64,000 nt of DNA. Origin: Diaporthe sp. PMI_573. Its lineage: Eukaryota; Ascomycota; Sordariomycetes; Diaporthales; Diaporthaceae. The stretch covers positions 744,001 to 808,000 of the forward strand of contig JAJTUP010000004.1 of the NCBI GenBank assembly GCA_021399435.1, read 5' to 3'. Position 1 is the stretch's first letter. Each line of letters starts with the position of its first letter. A program made the translations under genes and the position numbers. Below the pieces are notes generated by a model. That model was not told the DNA's origin, ran no database searches, and worked only from the letters and a program-made list of their open reading frames with translations. Positions 12,929-24,634 of the stretch are shown piece after piece.

Positions 12929-15011
12929 TTACACCTCCTGCGTTTTCTCACCCTTCTCCTCGACCGCGGCCTCAAATCTACTGTCCTGAAGTTTCTTCGC
13001 GACATTGTGGCTGAGAAACTTTTTCATATCCGGTACCAGGAACGCGCTCAGCAGCAAAATGAAAGAGAACGGGATGGTCGTGTAGAATACGACCCTGAAC
13101 GAGCCCGCGTACGCCGTCTTGAGCGCCCCACCCACGGCAGCAATGATCTCAGAGTTGATGCCTGGGACCTCGGAGAAGTCACCTTCTGTGATGGCAGCAA
13201 AGAGTGACTCCATCGACGACTCGGGAAGGCCGGCGTCTGTAGCGGCGGGCACGACGTACTTTGGCAGGTTCTTGCTCAGCTCGTTCGCAAGGACAGATGA
13301 GTACAGGGCTGTCGCGATGGAGCCACCGAGGCTGCGTATGGAGCCCAGCACGCCGGTTGCGAGGCCAATGTCTTGTGCCTCCCAGACGAGCGTGACACCT
13401 GGGAAGGAGATGTTCTCGACGAAGCCAACGGCTGCGACGTGTTAGTACGAGGGAGGTAAGAAAAACAAAGACCCGGGGTGGGGGAAGGTTAACAGGCGGC
13501 AATCTTTAACTCACATATGAGGAGCAGAATTCCCAGGGCTATAGTTGCCGACCATCGATCCGGGGAGATGGTCGTCAGGGACGTTGCAAAGGCAAAGGCT
13601 AGAGCTGACGCGATAATGACCTGCCACTTCACCTTGGGCACGTAAGATATGCAGAACCCACCCATCGTCTGGCCCAAGAGCATCCCGCCACCAACCACAG
13701 AACTCTGCCAGCCGATTTGCATCGAGTCGGCCGTGTAGAGGGTGCCAATAATTGTAGGCCAGAGCACGGTGAGCGAGAAGTAAACCATCGCCCCCACAAC
13801 CGCGATAGCAATGATGGCTACAAACCCAACATTCTTGAACATCCTTGGTGGCATCAGGGGCTGTACCTTGCAGTAGGATCCCTCTGTTTCGAGTCAGCGC
13901 GACACTGAGTTGGGAGTTTGGTGTTGGCGAATGACTGACCGTAGACAGCAAACGCGGCTAAAGTTGCGACGCCGATGAGCAGGGTGCAGAGAACTTCCGC
14001 GCTCACCCACGGATATACAGACCCTCCCCAAGAAAGACCAACCAGGAAAAGCACACAACCGGCTACATATAGGAAGATCCCAACGAAGTCCAGATCTTTA
14101 GTCATCTGCCATCTGGACTTGCCATGGACGTGCAGCTGATCGTAGGATGGGGGATGATAAAAGAACCAGTACAACACCAGGGAGATCAAACCCAGAATAT
14201 CACCTATGTAATAACTCCATCGCCACTTCGAGACCGTGTTGTTGAAGAATGACCGCGCAATAATGGGACCAAAGACGGCAAAGGGAAGAGAAGAGAGTAG
14301 GATGAAGGAGCAGATTGCCCCCCTCCATTTGTTAGGCACGAGCTCTCCCATGACAACGTTGAACGATAACTGGCCGGCAGCTGCTACGCCGTTGCAGACG
14401 TTTGCCGCGATGAGCGTCTCGACGGTCTGCGCACACGATCCAATGACGCATCCGACCAGTCCCAGGATCGAGGTTCCGAGGACCATCCACTTGCGGCCGT
14501 AGAGGTCAGAGAGCCGGCCGACGAGGAGGAAGCCGACCGAGCAGCCCAGAGTATACACAGTGGCCACCCAGGTGATATTGGGGGAGGGGCCAAGGTCTGC
14601 ATTTATAAGGCTCCTGCGATGAAGTCAGTACATTTTCTGGCCGGCCACACTGTTGAAGGGGGCATCTTGCTTACAGAGTGTTCGAAGGTAATACCCAGGC
14701 GACATAAGCACATATGCTAGCGAGACATTGAGCCTGGCTTGCCATTAGCTCCGGTCCGAGTTTTTCATCAGACTGCTTCCTACCGTCAGGGTGCCGATAA
14801 ACTGCGGGCTGCGGAAATATCCTCGATGCATTTTGGCGTAGTCGCCGCCAATGGCCTTCAAATCGATATAGTCGACGGTCCCGTCGGCGTGTATAACCTT
14901 GGTTGCGTTGTCATCTCGGATGTGGACGTCGGAAGTTCCCTTTTCATTTTCAGAGTGACGCGAATGCGGCTCCTGAGCCTCATTGCCAGACTGGTTGTCT
15001 GAGGCCGACAT
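12929..15011 (-). CDS. TRI12-family MFS efflux transporter
   Basis: Five exons join in frame into 610 residues: 15011-14784, 14733-14675, 14613-13940, 13883-13515 and 13431-12929. The introns are 50, 61, 56 and 83 bp. The product is a major-facilitator of the TRI12 (fungal trichothecene/siderophore efflux, DHA2-like 14-TM) type. It has a soluble acidic N-terminus with DYIDLKAIGGDYAKMHRGYF, the MFS loop 2-3 motif GRLSDLYGRKWMVLG, and the late motif GVTLVWEAQDIGLATGVLGSIRSLGG cut here across the exon. Such pumps export toxic metabolites or ferric siderophores at the plasma membrane. No biosynthetic genes lie nearby, so the substrate cannot be inferred. The ATG at 15011 is the only upstream in-frame start with a good hydrophilic leader. 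All splice junctions were chosen by frame and GT..AG ends; the intron 3 donor is the less common GTCAGT. Confidence 0.85.
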
Positions 15012-16146
15012 GGCTGCTGGCCGTGATGGTGAAGATGGAAGTTGAATAATAGGCCGGTGGTTCGATTTCGAGGAGGGGAGCCACCACTTCTTGGCTGTTC
15101 GAACTACTGTCGTGGAACGAACGAGGGGTCAGGATCGGCTCTCTCGGCTCTCTTACAACCTCAATGGTCACCGGGAGATATTGACTACCCCAAGAGAAGA
15201 CCTAAAGTGGCTTAGTTATTCTTGTCATACAATTACCCCAGAAAATTCGAGTGTCTCAAAAGAAACAGGAGAAGCGCTAGGATACGAAGACGAGGATTTC
15301 TACAATGAGGAGGGGCTTGGACTCTTGTGTATTTGATATGAGACATATTTTGCTTAAGAGCGAGCAATAGTCTTAGATCTCGCATTTCTCGAGCTTTTTA
15401 CCGGCGAGGCGAATGCGAAGAAAAGTTGTCATTTTTAGCGCTGAGATAAGCCATACAGTGGTATTGCTCTTACCTGCAGTGTTGTATTGCATAACGTGGT
15501 TCACCACCCAGCGAGCGATACCACCTAGCGAGCGATTTTCAGATAGACCACCAACTTTTATCAACCCCAGCACCCACCAAGTACGATAAGATCAATTATA
15601 TTTGGCACCAATTGGTGCCAACTAGTCTCAATTGCTTATTTCCAATTAATTTGGTCAATTTAGAGTAGTTAGGGTAGCTACAGTACTAGTCTAAAGTTGC
15701 CGACTTTTGGTAGGAAAATTTGCTTCCCCACCAAAATAGAGCATTTCAGCCATACAAGATCAACCTCAATCTACACCAGCCCGACCAACTATTTAGGCGG
15801 TCCACAGCAGACCACTTAAAAATATACTGTTATATACTCAGAATCTAACTAACTAGACTTTTCTACATCTTTCTCACACATTCTTACATTATACCTAGTC
15901 TCGCCGCAGTTGCTACATCATCGTTTGCTTGGTCTGCCGCAAACCGCCTCCTCGGCACTATTAGCCATTTTACTAGCTGGCCGCTTTCCCTTTTGTTTTT
16001 CTTTAATTATTGCTTGAGACTCCTCAATACTAAGTGTCTCTCTAAGCTATATTCGACTTCTTTTAGCCCTCTAGCGCTTGGCAAATACTATATTAGCATT
16101 CTTAAATATGCAGACCCAATCTTTTAAAATAATAATCTTATGTGCT

Positions 16147-16657
16147 TGTTAAACGGAAACGCTTGTGTGGGCGCTGCACGTAAGGAGTTACCCTAGACTT
16201 GGCACTGGATTTTCTCTAAGTGCCCATGGGGCGTGCACGCCGGCAGATGAGTTTGGTGGCCGTGAGCCGATTTTTTGGGCTGTTTTAAGACTCTAACTTC
16301 GAACCTCTTCATTACCCTTATTTCTTACCCAAAAAGCATGTAACTTAGCTCATTAGATAGTCTGATTTCTGAAGTTTATCTGTATTTAGTTTGGTTACTG
16401 TCAGGGTTAGGGTTGGCTGGTTATTTAAAGTCAAAGATAGTGGGTCTGAGGGCCGAATTTTCCGGCCTCCCTATCTGTGCACTAGAGCCAACCCACGCGT
16501 GCCTAAGGGTGAGACGATGTTGGAGGGACTGTGAGGAGGGCTGATAGAAGCCTACTCAAATTCAATGCAAAGTTGTCCGAACCATTCTCAATCGTCCCAC
16601 CAAGACCTCTAGTACACCCTACTGCTACCTGACCTATTTGATCCACTAACTTTCAGA
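16147..16657 (-). mobile_element. Dispersed ~0.5 kb element, copy 1
   Basis: This copy begins with TGTTAAACGGAAACGC and ends with AACTTTCAGA as read on the plus strand. It is flanked by a perfect 5-bp duplication, GTGCT, at 16142-16146 and 16658-16662. It is the reverse complement of the copies at 17074, 52287 and 52914. It has no coding capacity. The size and 5-bp target duplication suit a solo LTR or a small non-autonomous element, but the ends are not the usual TG..CA, so the class is open. Confidence 0.8.
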
Positions 16658-17073
16658 GTGCTATTGCTTGTAAACCTTTTGCAAGCTAATTAACTGCTGA
16701 GATAATTAGTATAGAAGAGCTGCCTTAATGGTTAGAGATCTTGCCCTTAATAAAACTTAATTACTAGATAGTCTAGTAGGCATTAGAGGGTATTTATAAT
16801 TTTTATTTCAATAGTAATACAGGAAGAAATTGTACTAGAGTTTATAGGCAGATATTTAGCTTTAAAATAATAGAATCTGGGTCCTATAGAGAAATCCCAG
16901 CTCCTTTAAACCTAGATTTTATATTTTCCTTTATAAAGACCTTGTTGTAGGCTGCCTTAAACGTAATAAAAAACTTGGATTTAGTAATATAATTAATAGA
17001 GGCCCGGATAAAGAGGTTAATCTTATTGCTATATGTACGCTTTAATGGCGAATATAATATAATATCTAATGGC

Positions 17074-17605
17074 TCTGAAGGTTAGTGGATCGAATGGTCA
17101 GGTAGCAGTAGGGTGCACTGGAGGTCTTGTTGGGACGCTTGAGAATGGTTTGGACAACTTTGTATTAAATTTGAGTGGGCTTCTGTCAGCCCTCCTCACA
17201 GTCCCTCTGATATTGTCTCAATCCTGGGCACGCTGTGGTTGGCTCTGGTGCGTAGATAGGGAGGCCGGAAAATTCGGCCCTCGGACCTACTATCTTTGGC
17301 TTTAAATAACTAGCCAACCTTAACCTTGATAGTAACCAAACTAAATACAGATAAACTTTAGAAATCAGGCTATCTAATAAACTAGGTTACATGCTTTTTG
17401 GGTAAGAAATAAGGGGAATGTAGAGGTACGAAGTTAGGGTCTTACAATAGCCCAAAAAATCGACTTACGGCCACCAAACTTATCTGCCGGCGCGCACGCC
17501 ATATAGGCACTTAGCCGAAAAAGTGCCAAGTCTAGGGTAACTCTCTATGTAAAGTCTAGGGTAACTCCTTACGTGTAGTGCCCATATAAGTGTTTTCGTT
17601 TAACA
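17074..17605 (+). mobile_element. Dispersed ~0.5 kb element, copy 2
   Basis: Starts TCTGAAGGTTAGTGGATCG and ends GTTTAACA. It aligns over its full length with the copy at 52287 but differs by many C-to-T and some G-to-A changes (for example GACAG becomes GATAG), as RIP would produce. I see no target-site duplication. It lies in inverted orientation to copy 1, about 416 bp away. Confidence 0.8.
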
Positions 17606-17759
17606 CCCCTTCTATTAAAGATATAGGCCTAAAATAGGCCTATAGCATTTAACCCTTATTCTAAATGGAAATGTGAGAGAAAAGAAAAGCCCTCTATAGA
17701 AAGAAAACCCCTCCTTAGTATGAGGTTAAAAGACCTATCATTGTGTTTTCCAACTAATT

Positions 17760-18110
17760 TTATTCAACTATGTGTACTCTGCTACCACGTATGTTTAGAA
17801 GCCATTGCACTAGTCTTTAGTTGTCTTGATAGACCTTGTCAAGCCATCTGCTTATATTGTTCCACTCCTTTTTCTTGATTGGCTTTTTGTTATCAATCCT
17901 TAATTTAATAGCCAGAAGCTCCTCGGTCTGTTCAGAATAGATCTCGTAGGTTCTCAGTATACTAATAAACACGCCTATTCTTGTCGACATTGTTGATTAG
18001 TTCTCGTTGGGGTACTCTGATGCAAGAGCTGCCCTTGCCTTGCGGTAGACTTGCTTGTTGTAGTCAAAGTCTATTTTTGTGGCTGTTTCTGGTAAGGCTG
18101 TCAGAACATG
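17760..18110 (-). pseudogene. Broken coding remnant in the AT-rich island
   Basis: One minus-strand frame reads as protein-like sequence (KIDFDYNKQVYRKARAALA, then STRIGVFISILRTYEIYSEQ) for about 115 codons. It is interrupted only by TAA at 17997-17999 and 17817-17819. Both stops would revert to CAA (Gln) by one C-to-T change, matching RIP. A GTAAGT..CTTACCAG pair just upstream (about 18080-18140) could be an intron. I do not recognise the family. It could also be chance openness in low-complexity DNA. Confidence 0.35.
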
Positions 18111-18609
18111 TATCCACACAGTGGAGCGTGGTTGACTTACCTGGTTCAGGATCTTAGACGCGTGTACTGGGTCGACTTGTATTGTGGTGTTGGTTTCGGC
18201 CGAATGATTGTTTTCGAATGATCTTGAGGGACAAGTCTGTGAACCGATCCGGATCCTTCTGGGACAGGGCGGCTTTTATGGTCCATTTCGGGCAAGTTAT
18301 GAAGGCCTGAGTCACATGGCGAAGGCACTTTGACGGTGTTTGACGGTGCTTGACGGCGTCTGACTAGGTTGAGCTCGTGTCTCGCGATAGCTTCGACCTT
18401 GACGGGTTGAGAGCTTGTCAACAGCGCCGGCACAAATAGCGGCGGAGACTAGGCACGGCTCAACACTAAGACTTATAGTGCGAAGTAGTGGCATCTAACA
18501 GAGCACTGGTGTGCAGAAGTAGATTGGAAAGTCACTGTTTAAAGCCTTGCATAGCGAATCTCACTGTTATCGTCGATAAGACACATTGTTCCTTGTCCTT
18601 ATAGGACAC

Positions 18610-19610
18610 TCATTGCCGTTCCAGCTTAGTAGAGGAACTCAAAGAATACAAATAGTCCATATCAACCCCGACTATATGAATTGTGAACGCCAACCAGGAG
18701 CTCATGCCGTACGTAATGTTGAACGAAGTGAGCAATTGCACTACATCGGGACCGGCAATGTTGGCACGAACCGCGACGTGCTGGTCGGGGACCTCTCCGG
18801 TGTAGAACGGCTCGCACCCTGGATACCGCTTCAAGGTCTCGCCTCTCCCTCTAAGTACAAAATCAATCTTGTCGCACGGTTGTGCCATATGATAGTCACC
18901 ACGAATGGTGACCACTACAGCGGCAATGAACATGATGATGCGCATGGTAATGACGCTACTAGCCTGATAAGATGTCAACGAAACTGCAGGGGGGAAGCAC
19001 AATGGGAGTGTTGTGCTGCTTCCTCTGCGGGTGCTTTGATTTGGTCTAGACCTACGTAAACCCACGAACGTATCATCCATGCCTGATGCTCTTGGATCCG
19101 GTGATGCTTCACATTCCAAAAAGCCGTCAACTGCGCTCCGATAAAAAAGACGGTCATCACAACCCCGGCAGCCTGAGCGGCGGGGTCGCCACCGAAGGCA
19201 TGCCTGAGCGTAGGAAAGACTGCCAGGGCACCCACGAGGGCCAAGATGAGCGTAATGCGCCCGTTAACTCGGTGCACTTGAATGGCCTTGTGTCGGATAC
19301 GGGGCACGAACTGCGAGCACGCTAGAAGCGTTGCCGGAAGGATCAGGGCCAAGTGGATCCGGATGCCAAGTTGAGGAGACGTCCGATTGAGAAAGTAGAA
19401 GCATTCGCCGGGCAGGGCGCCTGCGTTGGGAACGCGTGCGCCATCCCTGCAGAAGCTGCCGTGAAAGTCGATGAAGCGGCTATGAACGAGCGTGAAGGCT
19501 GTGAGCGCGCCGCATAGCACTGCCCATGCAATGAAGTGACGGGTGTTGGAGAATTCCAGGTAGGCAGCCCACCGTCGTGGCAGGCGGCCAAGGGTGACGA
19601 GCGGTGGCAT
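18610..19610 (-). CDS. DUF2306-family multi-pass membrane protein
   Basis: The ATG at 19610 opens exon 1 (19610-19056). A 92-bp intron (18964-19055; donor GTAGGT, acceptor TATCAG) leads to exon 2 (18963-18610), giving about 302 residues. Several hydrophobic segments are visible, for example FIAWAVLCGALTAFTLVHS, then IHLALILPATLLACSQF, then ITLILALVGALAVF. The stretch HRIQEHQAWMIRSWVYAS, followed by VITMRIIMF, is the conserved His/Trp/Arg-containing helix boundary of DUF2306 membrane proteins. The physiological role of the family is not established; the histidines might bind haem or metal, which is only inference. The junction was chosen because it restores this conserved stretch; the alternative acceptor at the CTGCAG upstream reads less well. 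Confidence 0.75.
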
Positions 19611-21245
19611 GATGGGGGTTGGCGGGGAAAATTTAAAAAGATTACTGCAGCGCCGAAATGCTCATACCAACCAAGATGCCTGAGACGTGCGTGTGCGGCG
19701 CCTCTCCGGGTATAGGTTATTTTATGCTCCGGTCAAGGCACACCACCTTGGCAGGAACCAACGACTGACCAACAGTCCAGCATGCATGCTATTCCCCTCT
19801 ACATATACGAGACTTTGTGCAACCATGTGCGCCGCAGTGAGTTCGACAGACACAGGCTTCTCACATTGGTGAAACGGTGCTTATGCTGCGGCTGCTGCCG
19901 GAGTAGCTTCTGCATTGTTGTGGCACCGATCTAATTACACCTTGTATCATTTCTTCTTCATCTCGACATGGGCTATTACGGAGTTTCTTTGTGGCTTTCT
20001 CATCTTTTCTACGCCCGCAATGCCCAAGGCCATACCACGAGTCAGCATTGAAACGTTCCTCATATCCATCCAGTCCTGGCCGGAAGAGTCGTAGAGAGGC
20101 TCAGAAGAACAAGACAGATGAACAATAGCGATTCATCATGGTCAAGCGGCGCCTCTGTGCCACCTCACACGTACCAAAACATCAATAGGAAACGCACGCG
20201 AGCCTCCTACGGTACCACCCATAAAATCGTTTGGACCTGACATCGGGGAAATGCAAGAAGATTTGGATCGACCGAGCGACGGCAATCGAAGAAGTCTCCA
20301 GGCTGTTTGATTTACAGCTACCGGAAGCGTTTAGTCCCTTCCTCGGCCTGGATCAAAGTATGCTCGACTCGCCAGCAGAGTTGACATCTAAGGGATCATG
20401 ATGGAACCATTTGATGATCATTCGACTGATAGAATCATTACTGATCCGAAAATGATCCATTCTGCAATCGTGGGATTGATAGCGCGCCTTTAAACTTTCA
20501 TTGGAGCGGTCCATATGAGATACTTCCCGGTGACAGCCACAGGTTGTGAAAAAGGGGTGTGGACTTCTCGGTTCTCGAAGGACACAATCCTGTTCAAACT
20601 CCATTTTCGTCATTATGTTGTGCTTAAATGCTGTTTTACATGCATCCATCTCTACGGCGGACTGCCCTACAAGCAATCTTGGTCACTGAGGCTTCGCTCC
20701 AGCGATAAATCCATGTGTGCAGACTGCCGGGCACACCAAACGTTCGGAAATAATTACCCGTGAGAACAGATATCCCTGACACAAGTGCTGCAATCTCTGT
20801 ATGCAAAGCAGGGGCGCTTGAAGCCGCGTCATCAAAACATCGGAGGTATTATATGTCGTTCCGGATCGCAGCTGTAATTGCATCAAAGAAGCAGCTCTTC
20901 GCGGTACAACTGGCATAGCCGGGTTGAGGCCTATTGTCAAAATCTTTGGGAGACTGAATATATTAATAGTGCTTTATAGTATTGTCCGATATGTCTCTCA
21001 ATCTTTCTCTCTACTCACTTGGCATGTTGCTTGTGGTTGACTCGGCCTGTGTTCTACACTGACACGTTTTGGAACATTGCTTCGAGGTTGGAAAGAATCA
21101 ATGGACAGCGTTTGTCAGAGCACCGAGGCCTGGGTAATTTTCATTGCCTCAAGTACCATTGCGCGATGAAAATAGGTTTATTTGGCTGCATAAAGCTCGA
21201 AGAAACTCTAAAGCCGTTATCAAACACCCTTGAATACTAACTAAA
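19611..21245. other. Intergenic region, no gene seen
   Basis: About 1.6 kb between the DUF2306 gene (its upstream side) and the 3' end of the threonine aldolase gene. Only short frames without recognisable motifs are present on either strand. Confidence 0.5.
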
Positions 21246-22796
21246 TTATAATTTTGCTCTTGCATCGTAAGACAACCAAGCACCATCGAAATCAATGCTC
21301 TTCCCTTGGTCGGGTAGCACTTCGGCAAAGACACTCTGAAGCTTCATCACAGCATCGTCGCAAATCTGGTGATGTACCATGATCCTCTTGCCATCCAAAA
21401 GAATCCCATGTCTCCTACCAGCCGCATTCCAAACCCTCTCCTCGACCCCTAATGATTTGAGGTCTACCCACACCACGTTTGTCTCGACCGGACGTAGCAG
21501 ACGCCCGCCCCTTTCGGTCCAGATTTGCCCAACCAACCGAGCAATGTCGTGGCTCCTGGCTAGCACTCCAGCAGAATCGATCCCTCCCAGCCCAAAGTTC
21601 TCAACCACTGCTTGACGTGCTGCAGAGGCTAACACACCAGCCTGTCGCATTCCGCCGCCTAGTCCTTTTCGTGTCCGCTTCAGCCTCTGAATTGCACTTG
21701 CTGATCCAAGAACCATAGCGCCCATCGGCGCGCCGAGATTCTTACTGAAGTCGAGCGTGATGAGGTCAGCACACTGCGCAAAGTCACGCAGCGATGAACC
21801 GCTGGCTGTGATGGCATCGAAAAGCCGTGCCCCGTCTACATGTATCGAAACTTGATTTCTCTTGGCCCCTGTGGTATCTGGCATTTAGTAGCTGAATCTC
21901 CTTGATGATGCAAGCATCTGGAAGGGTGCGCCGAGGGCGTCTCAACCTCCGGTGAATGCCAGATGAAGAACATTCATAAGCCCATTTTGGATTCCGGAAA
22001 GTCGTGATTGGAACGACTCACAGGCGTGAAGACGCTGCAGCTCCTCAAGCGGAATTACTGTCCCCGAGTTTGTGTTCTCAACGCTCACCACGCGTGTCGG
22101 CGCTTTGTGGACGTCGTAGGCCAGCACGGCGTGCTTCTCCGCGTCCAACACTGTCAGGTATCTGCCATTGAGCGGCCGTATGGCCTGGACCATGGCCCCG
22201 TTAATGAAAGCAGCGCCACCAGCCTCCCAATGAACAATGTCTGCATGATGCACTCATTAGTACTGAGAACCGTCGCAGAGAATGCATTAGTTCGTGGGCT
22301 CTGTGGTTTCATCTCGAAGGTGATGATAGTGTGAGAAGCAGCAAGGACTCACGAGACTGGGCATCTGTCAATATAGCATAAGGTGGTGCCTCGTTCAGGA
22401 GGGTGCGCAACGCAAGCTGATTGGCCATGGTACCGGTGATCACGAAAGCGGCCGCCTCCTTACCGCAAATGGAAGCCATCTCACGCTCGAAAGCGGAGGT
22501 GGTTTGGTCTTCACCGTAGACATCGTCGTTCAATGTACTTCGTCTGATAGCGTCGAGCATGCCGACTGAGGGGGTAGTTATCACATCACCTGTGTAGAAT
22601 AGGTCAGACTCGGCTCCTCATTCCGAGAAACTCTCTTCCTGTCCCGTTCTGCCCTTGCGTCTGTCTCTCGGATGCGACATAAAGAAAGTGGTTATCCTTG
22701 TGGGCGATTTGAGTGCTTACTTCTGAAATCAAATGCGGCACCTGTCAGTTCGGGTTGGCCCCAAAAGCCGGTTGACGTGTTGCTCTCCTTCACCAT
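21246..22796 (-). CDS. Low-specificity L-threonine aldolase (PLP-dependent)
   Basis: The enzyme cleaves L-threonine or L-allo-threonine to glycine and acetaldehyde (GLY1 type, beta-eliminating lyase fold). Four exons, 22796-22721, 22589-22353, 22240-22022 and 21877-21246, join in frame to 387 residues, the normal size. The conserved start FDFRSDVITTPSVGMLDAI is restored across intron 1. The NDDVYGED motif, HVDGARLFDA (the aspartate that contacts the PLP ring) and TLDFSKNLGAP (lysine that forms the Schiff base) are all present. The start at 22796 is the first ATG in frame; the longer open frame upstream begins with a non-ATG codon. The intron 3 acceptor is preceded by a good CTAC branch region. 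It appears intact. It could act in glycine supply or in beta-hydroxy amino acid breakdown. Confidence 0.9.
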
Positions 22797-22877
22797 TGTT
22801 TCTTTTGACCCAGCGCACAACGGAAGAAGCCCTATGCGAGTCCCACGACATGCGATGTAGGAAGTCGAGCTGGTCAA

Positions 22878-24634
22878 GCCAATCGGCTCATATGGCAGGG
22901 CAGAGATACAACTACCATATTTATCAATAAGTCGTGGCCGATGATATCCAGCCTTTACCTAAAAGAGCTCCTGCCGAAGCCAGTCAGCTGAAGGTTTCCA
23001 AGCTAGCTGTCTTCGTTTCGAGACCACACCTGCATTTGCGTCGCGTGTGGCCAGCCACATTACGACAGAAGTACATGTGTGACTACCGGGGCATGCAATC
23101 ACATAGAGGCTTGGCTCGAGCGTGAACGCAAGCCGCGAGTTCGGATCGCGCGGATATTTCACCAACACCCTCGCTTAAGCGCTGTCAAGAAGTCCGAGGC
23201 CAGGACGGCTCGCATTCCCGTGGTGGATTTCGGCCGGTTAGCCGGATGTTTCCCTTAGCATTACACCTCGCACATTATGTACATTTTCACAACGCGTGCT
23301 TTCAATCCACCCTCCTGTTCGCCGTCTAGCCGGAAGCTCCGGCTTGCCGCAATCCGATCAGGTGCTTTGACGGGATCTAAAGTGAAAAGCCCATGTAGAG
23401 ACTCAAAATTCTATTGTCGAAAGACAGGGAGTTGAATTGAGTTTTCATAATCAAGACATCAACTCTGGGAGAAGTATCAAAGTGAAATGTGAAGTTCCAC
23501 GAATGCAAACCTCTCATGGATCGCAAGGGCGGACTTAGACCAGACCCCAGTGAAAACCCTTCAGGCCTCACATCTCCAGTCTTCTTGTCTTACTTCCAGG
23601 GGGCTCTAGCAGTCATGACTTACTAATGTAAACTTCCGCCCTGGTGAATGTTGAAGCACACTATAACTGAGACTCGGAGGTAGGGACCGAGATTTCATCG
23701 CACTTCTCGAAGCAGGGTCGAACACCAGATCGACATCGCGAAGGATCCAGAGAGTTGCAGCACTAAATTCTTCTCCGGGACTACGGAAGCCAACCATCCC
23801 AGTACAGCAGCTGCAACCTGGGTGATGCTTATTACTACTAGGTGCGTTGTACAGTTTCGGGTGAGCTTTTTGTGCCACCAATGACGACTCCGATTGGCTT
23901 TTCAAGGGCAGGGTTGCGTTCCTTCCGTTCTGACAGCTCTTTTACTCGGTGCCAGTGGGCAATACTCTTCTCTTTTTTCCCGTGTTACATGCCAAGTTGA
24001 AGTCTTAGCAACTCATCTCTCTTGCCTAGTCCTCGGAATTGGGTCTCGGAAAATTGTTGACGGGTCCGGGAGTATGTGAACGTGAATGGAATATATTCAC
24101 GTTTACAATCGTGGACTTGGTAAAGCGCACAGACGTTTGTAGGCAGGGTGTCAGCACGATTATTTTGCCCACTCTCGTGTAAGTGCTGCGGGCGGACTAG
24201 GTAAGTGCCGGGCCATTGGCGTGATGATGTGGACAAATGAAAAGCAGTCAAATCGATAGTGCCCGGCGCCAAAATATCACTCTAAATCTCATAACGTACA
24301 TGGTAGTAACGACTACGTATGAGGACCAATAGAAACACCACAAGGCCTTGAGAGACTGTCGCGTTGATGAGAAGGGGGACACTGCATAACGGCGATCTGA
24401 TCGAACACATCTGCAGGACTCGGTGAGCCAACCAAGCCCAAGTCGGGTCTGCCAAGGGAACAGGCAGCAATGAATTATGTAGCGCTGGAAATCTATACGG
24501 AAAAGGCAAGACTATATGCCTATGAGTGACTGCTTTGGTTGTGAGGCCTATGTGACTACAAATTCGTTCCCTGTCCCAGATAGACCTCGTGATAAGCACC
24601 GTCCCGCTTCCTGCCGCTCCGCCCTAGAAGGAAC
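22878..24634. other. Intergenic region between divergent genes, no gene seen
   Basis: About 1.75 kb between the divergently transcribed threonine aldolase and DHA1-type transporter. It probably holds both promoters. Frames of 60-105 codons occur but lack motifs and start context. Confidence 0.5.

Larger units (their letters stand above)
15590..18110. other. AT-rich, probably RIP-affected island
   Basis: Base composition changes sharply to AT-rich, with many TA dinucleotides and dense stop codons in all frames. The island holds two inverted copies of a dispersed ~0.5 kb element and one broken coding remnant. These are the usual signs of RIP-mutated transposon debris in ascomycetes. No intact gene is visible. 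Confidence 0.75.

Noticed and set aside
12929..15011. TRI12-like pump as a sign of a trichothecene gene cluster
   Set aside because: No terpene synthase, P450 or acyltransferase genes are present nearby; the family is broad and found outside such clusters.
16147..17605. Copies 1 and 2 as terminal inverted repeats of a single large transposon
   Set aside because: Copy 1 has its own perfect target duplication, the outer flanks do not match, and the 416 bp between them have no coding remnant.
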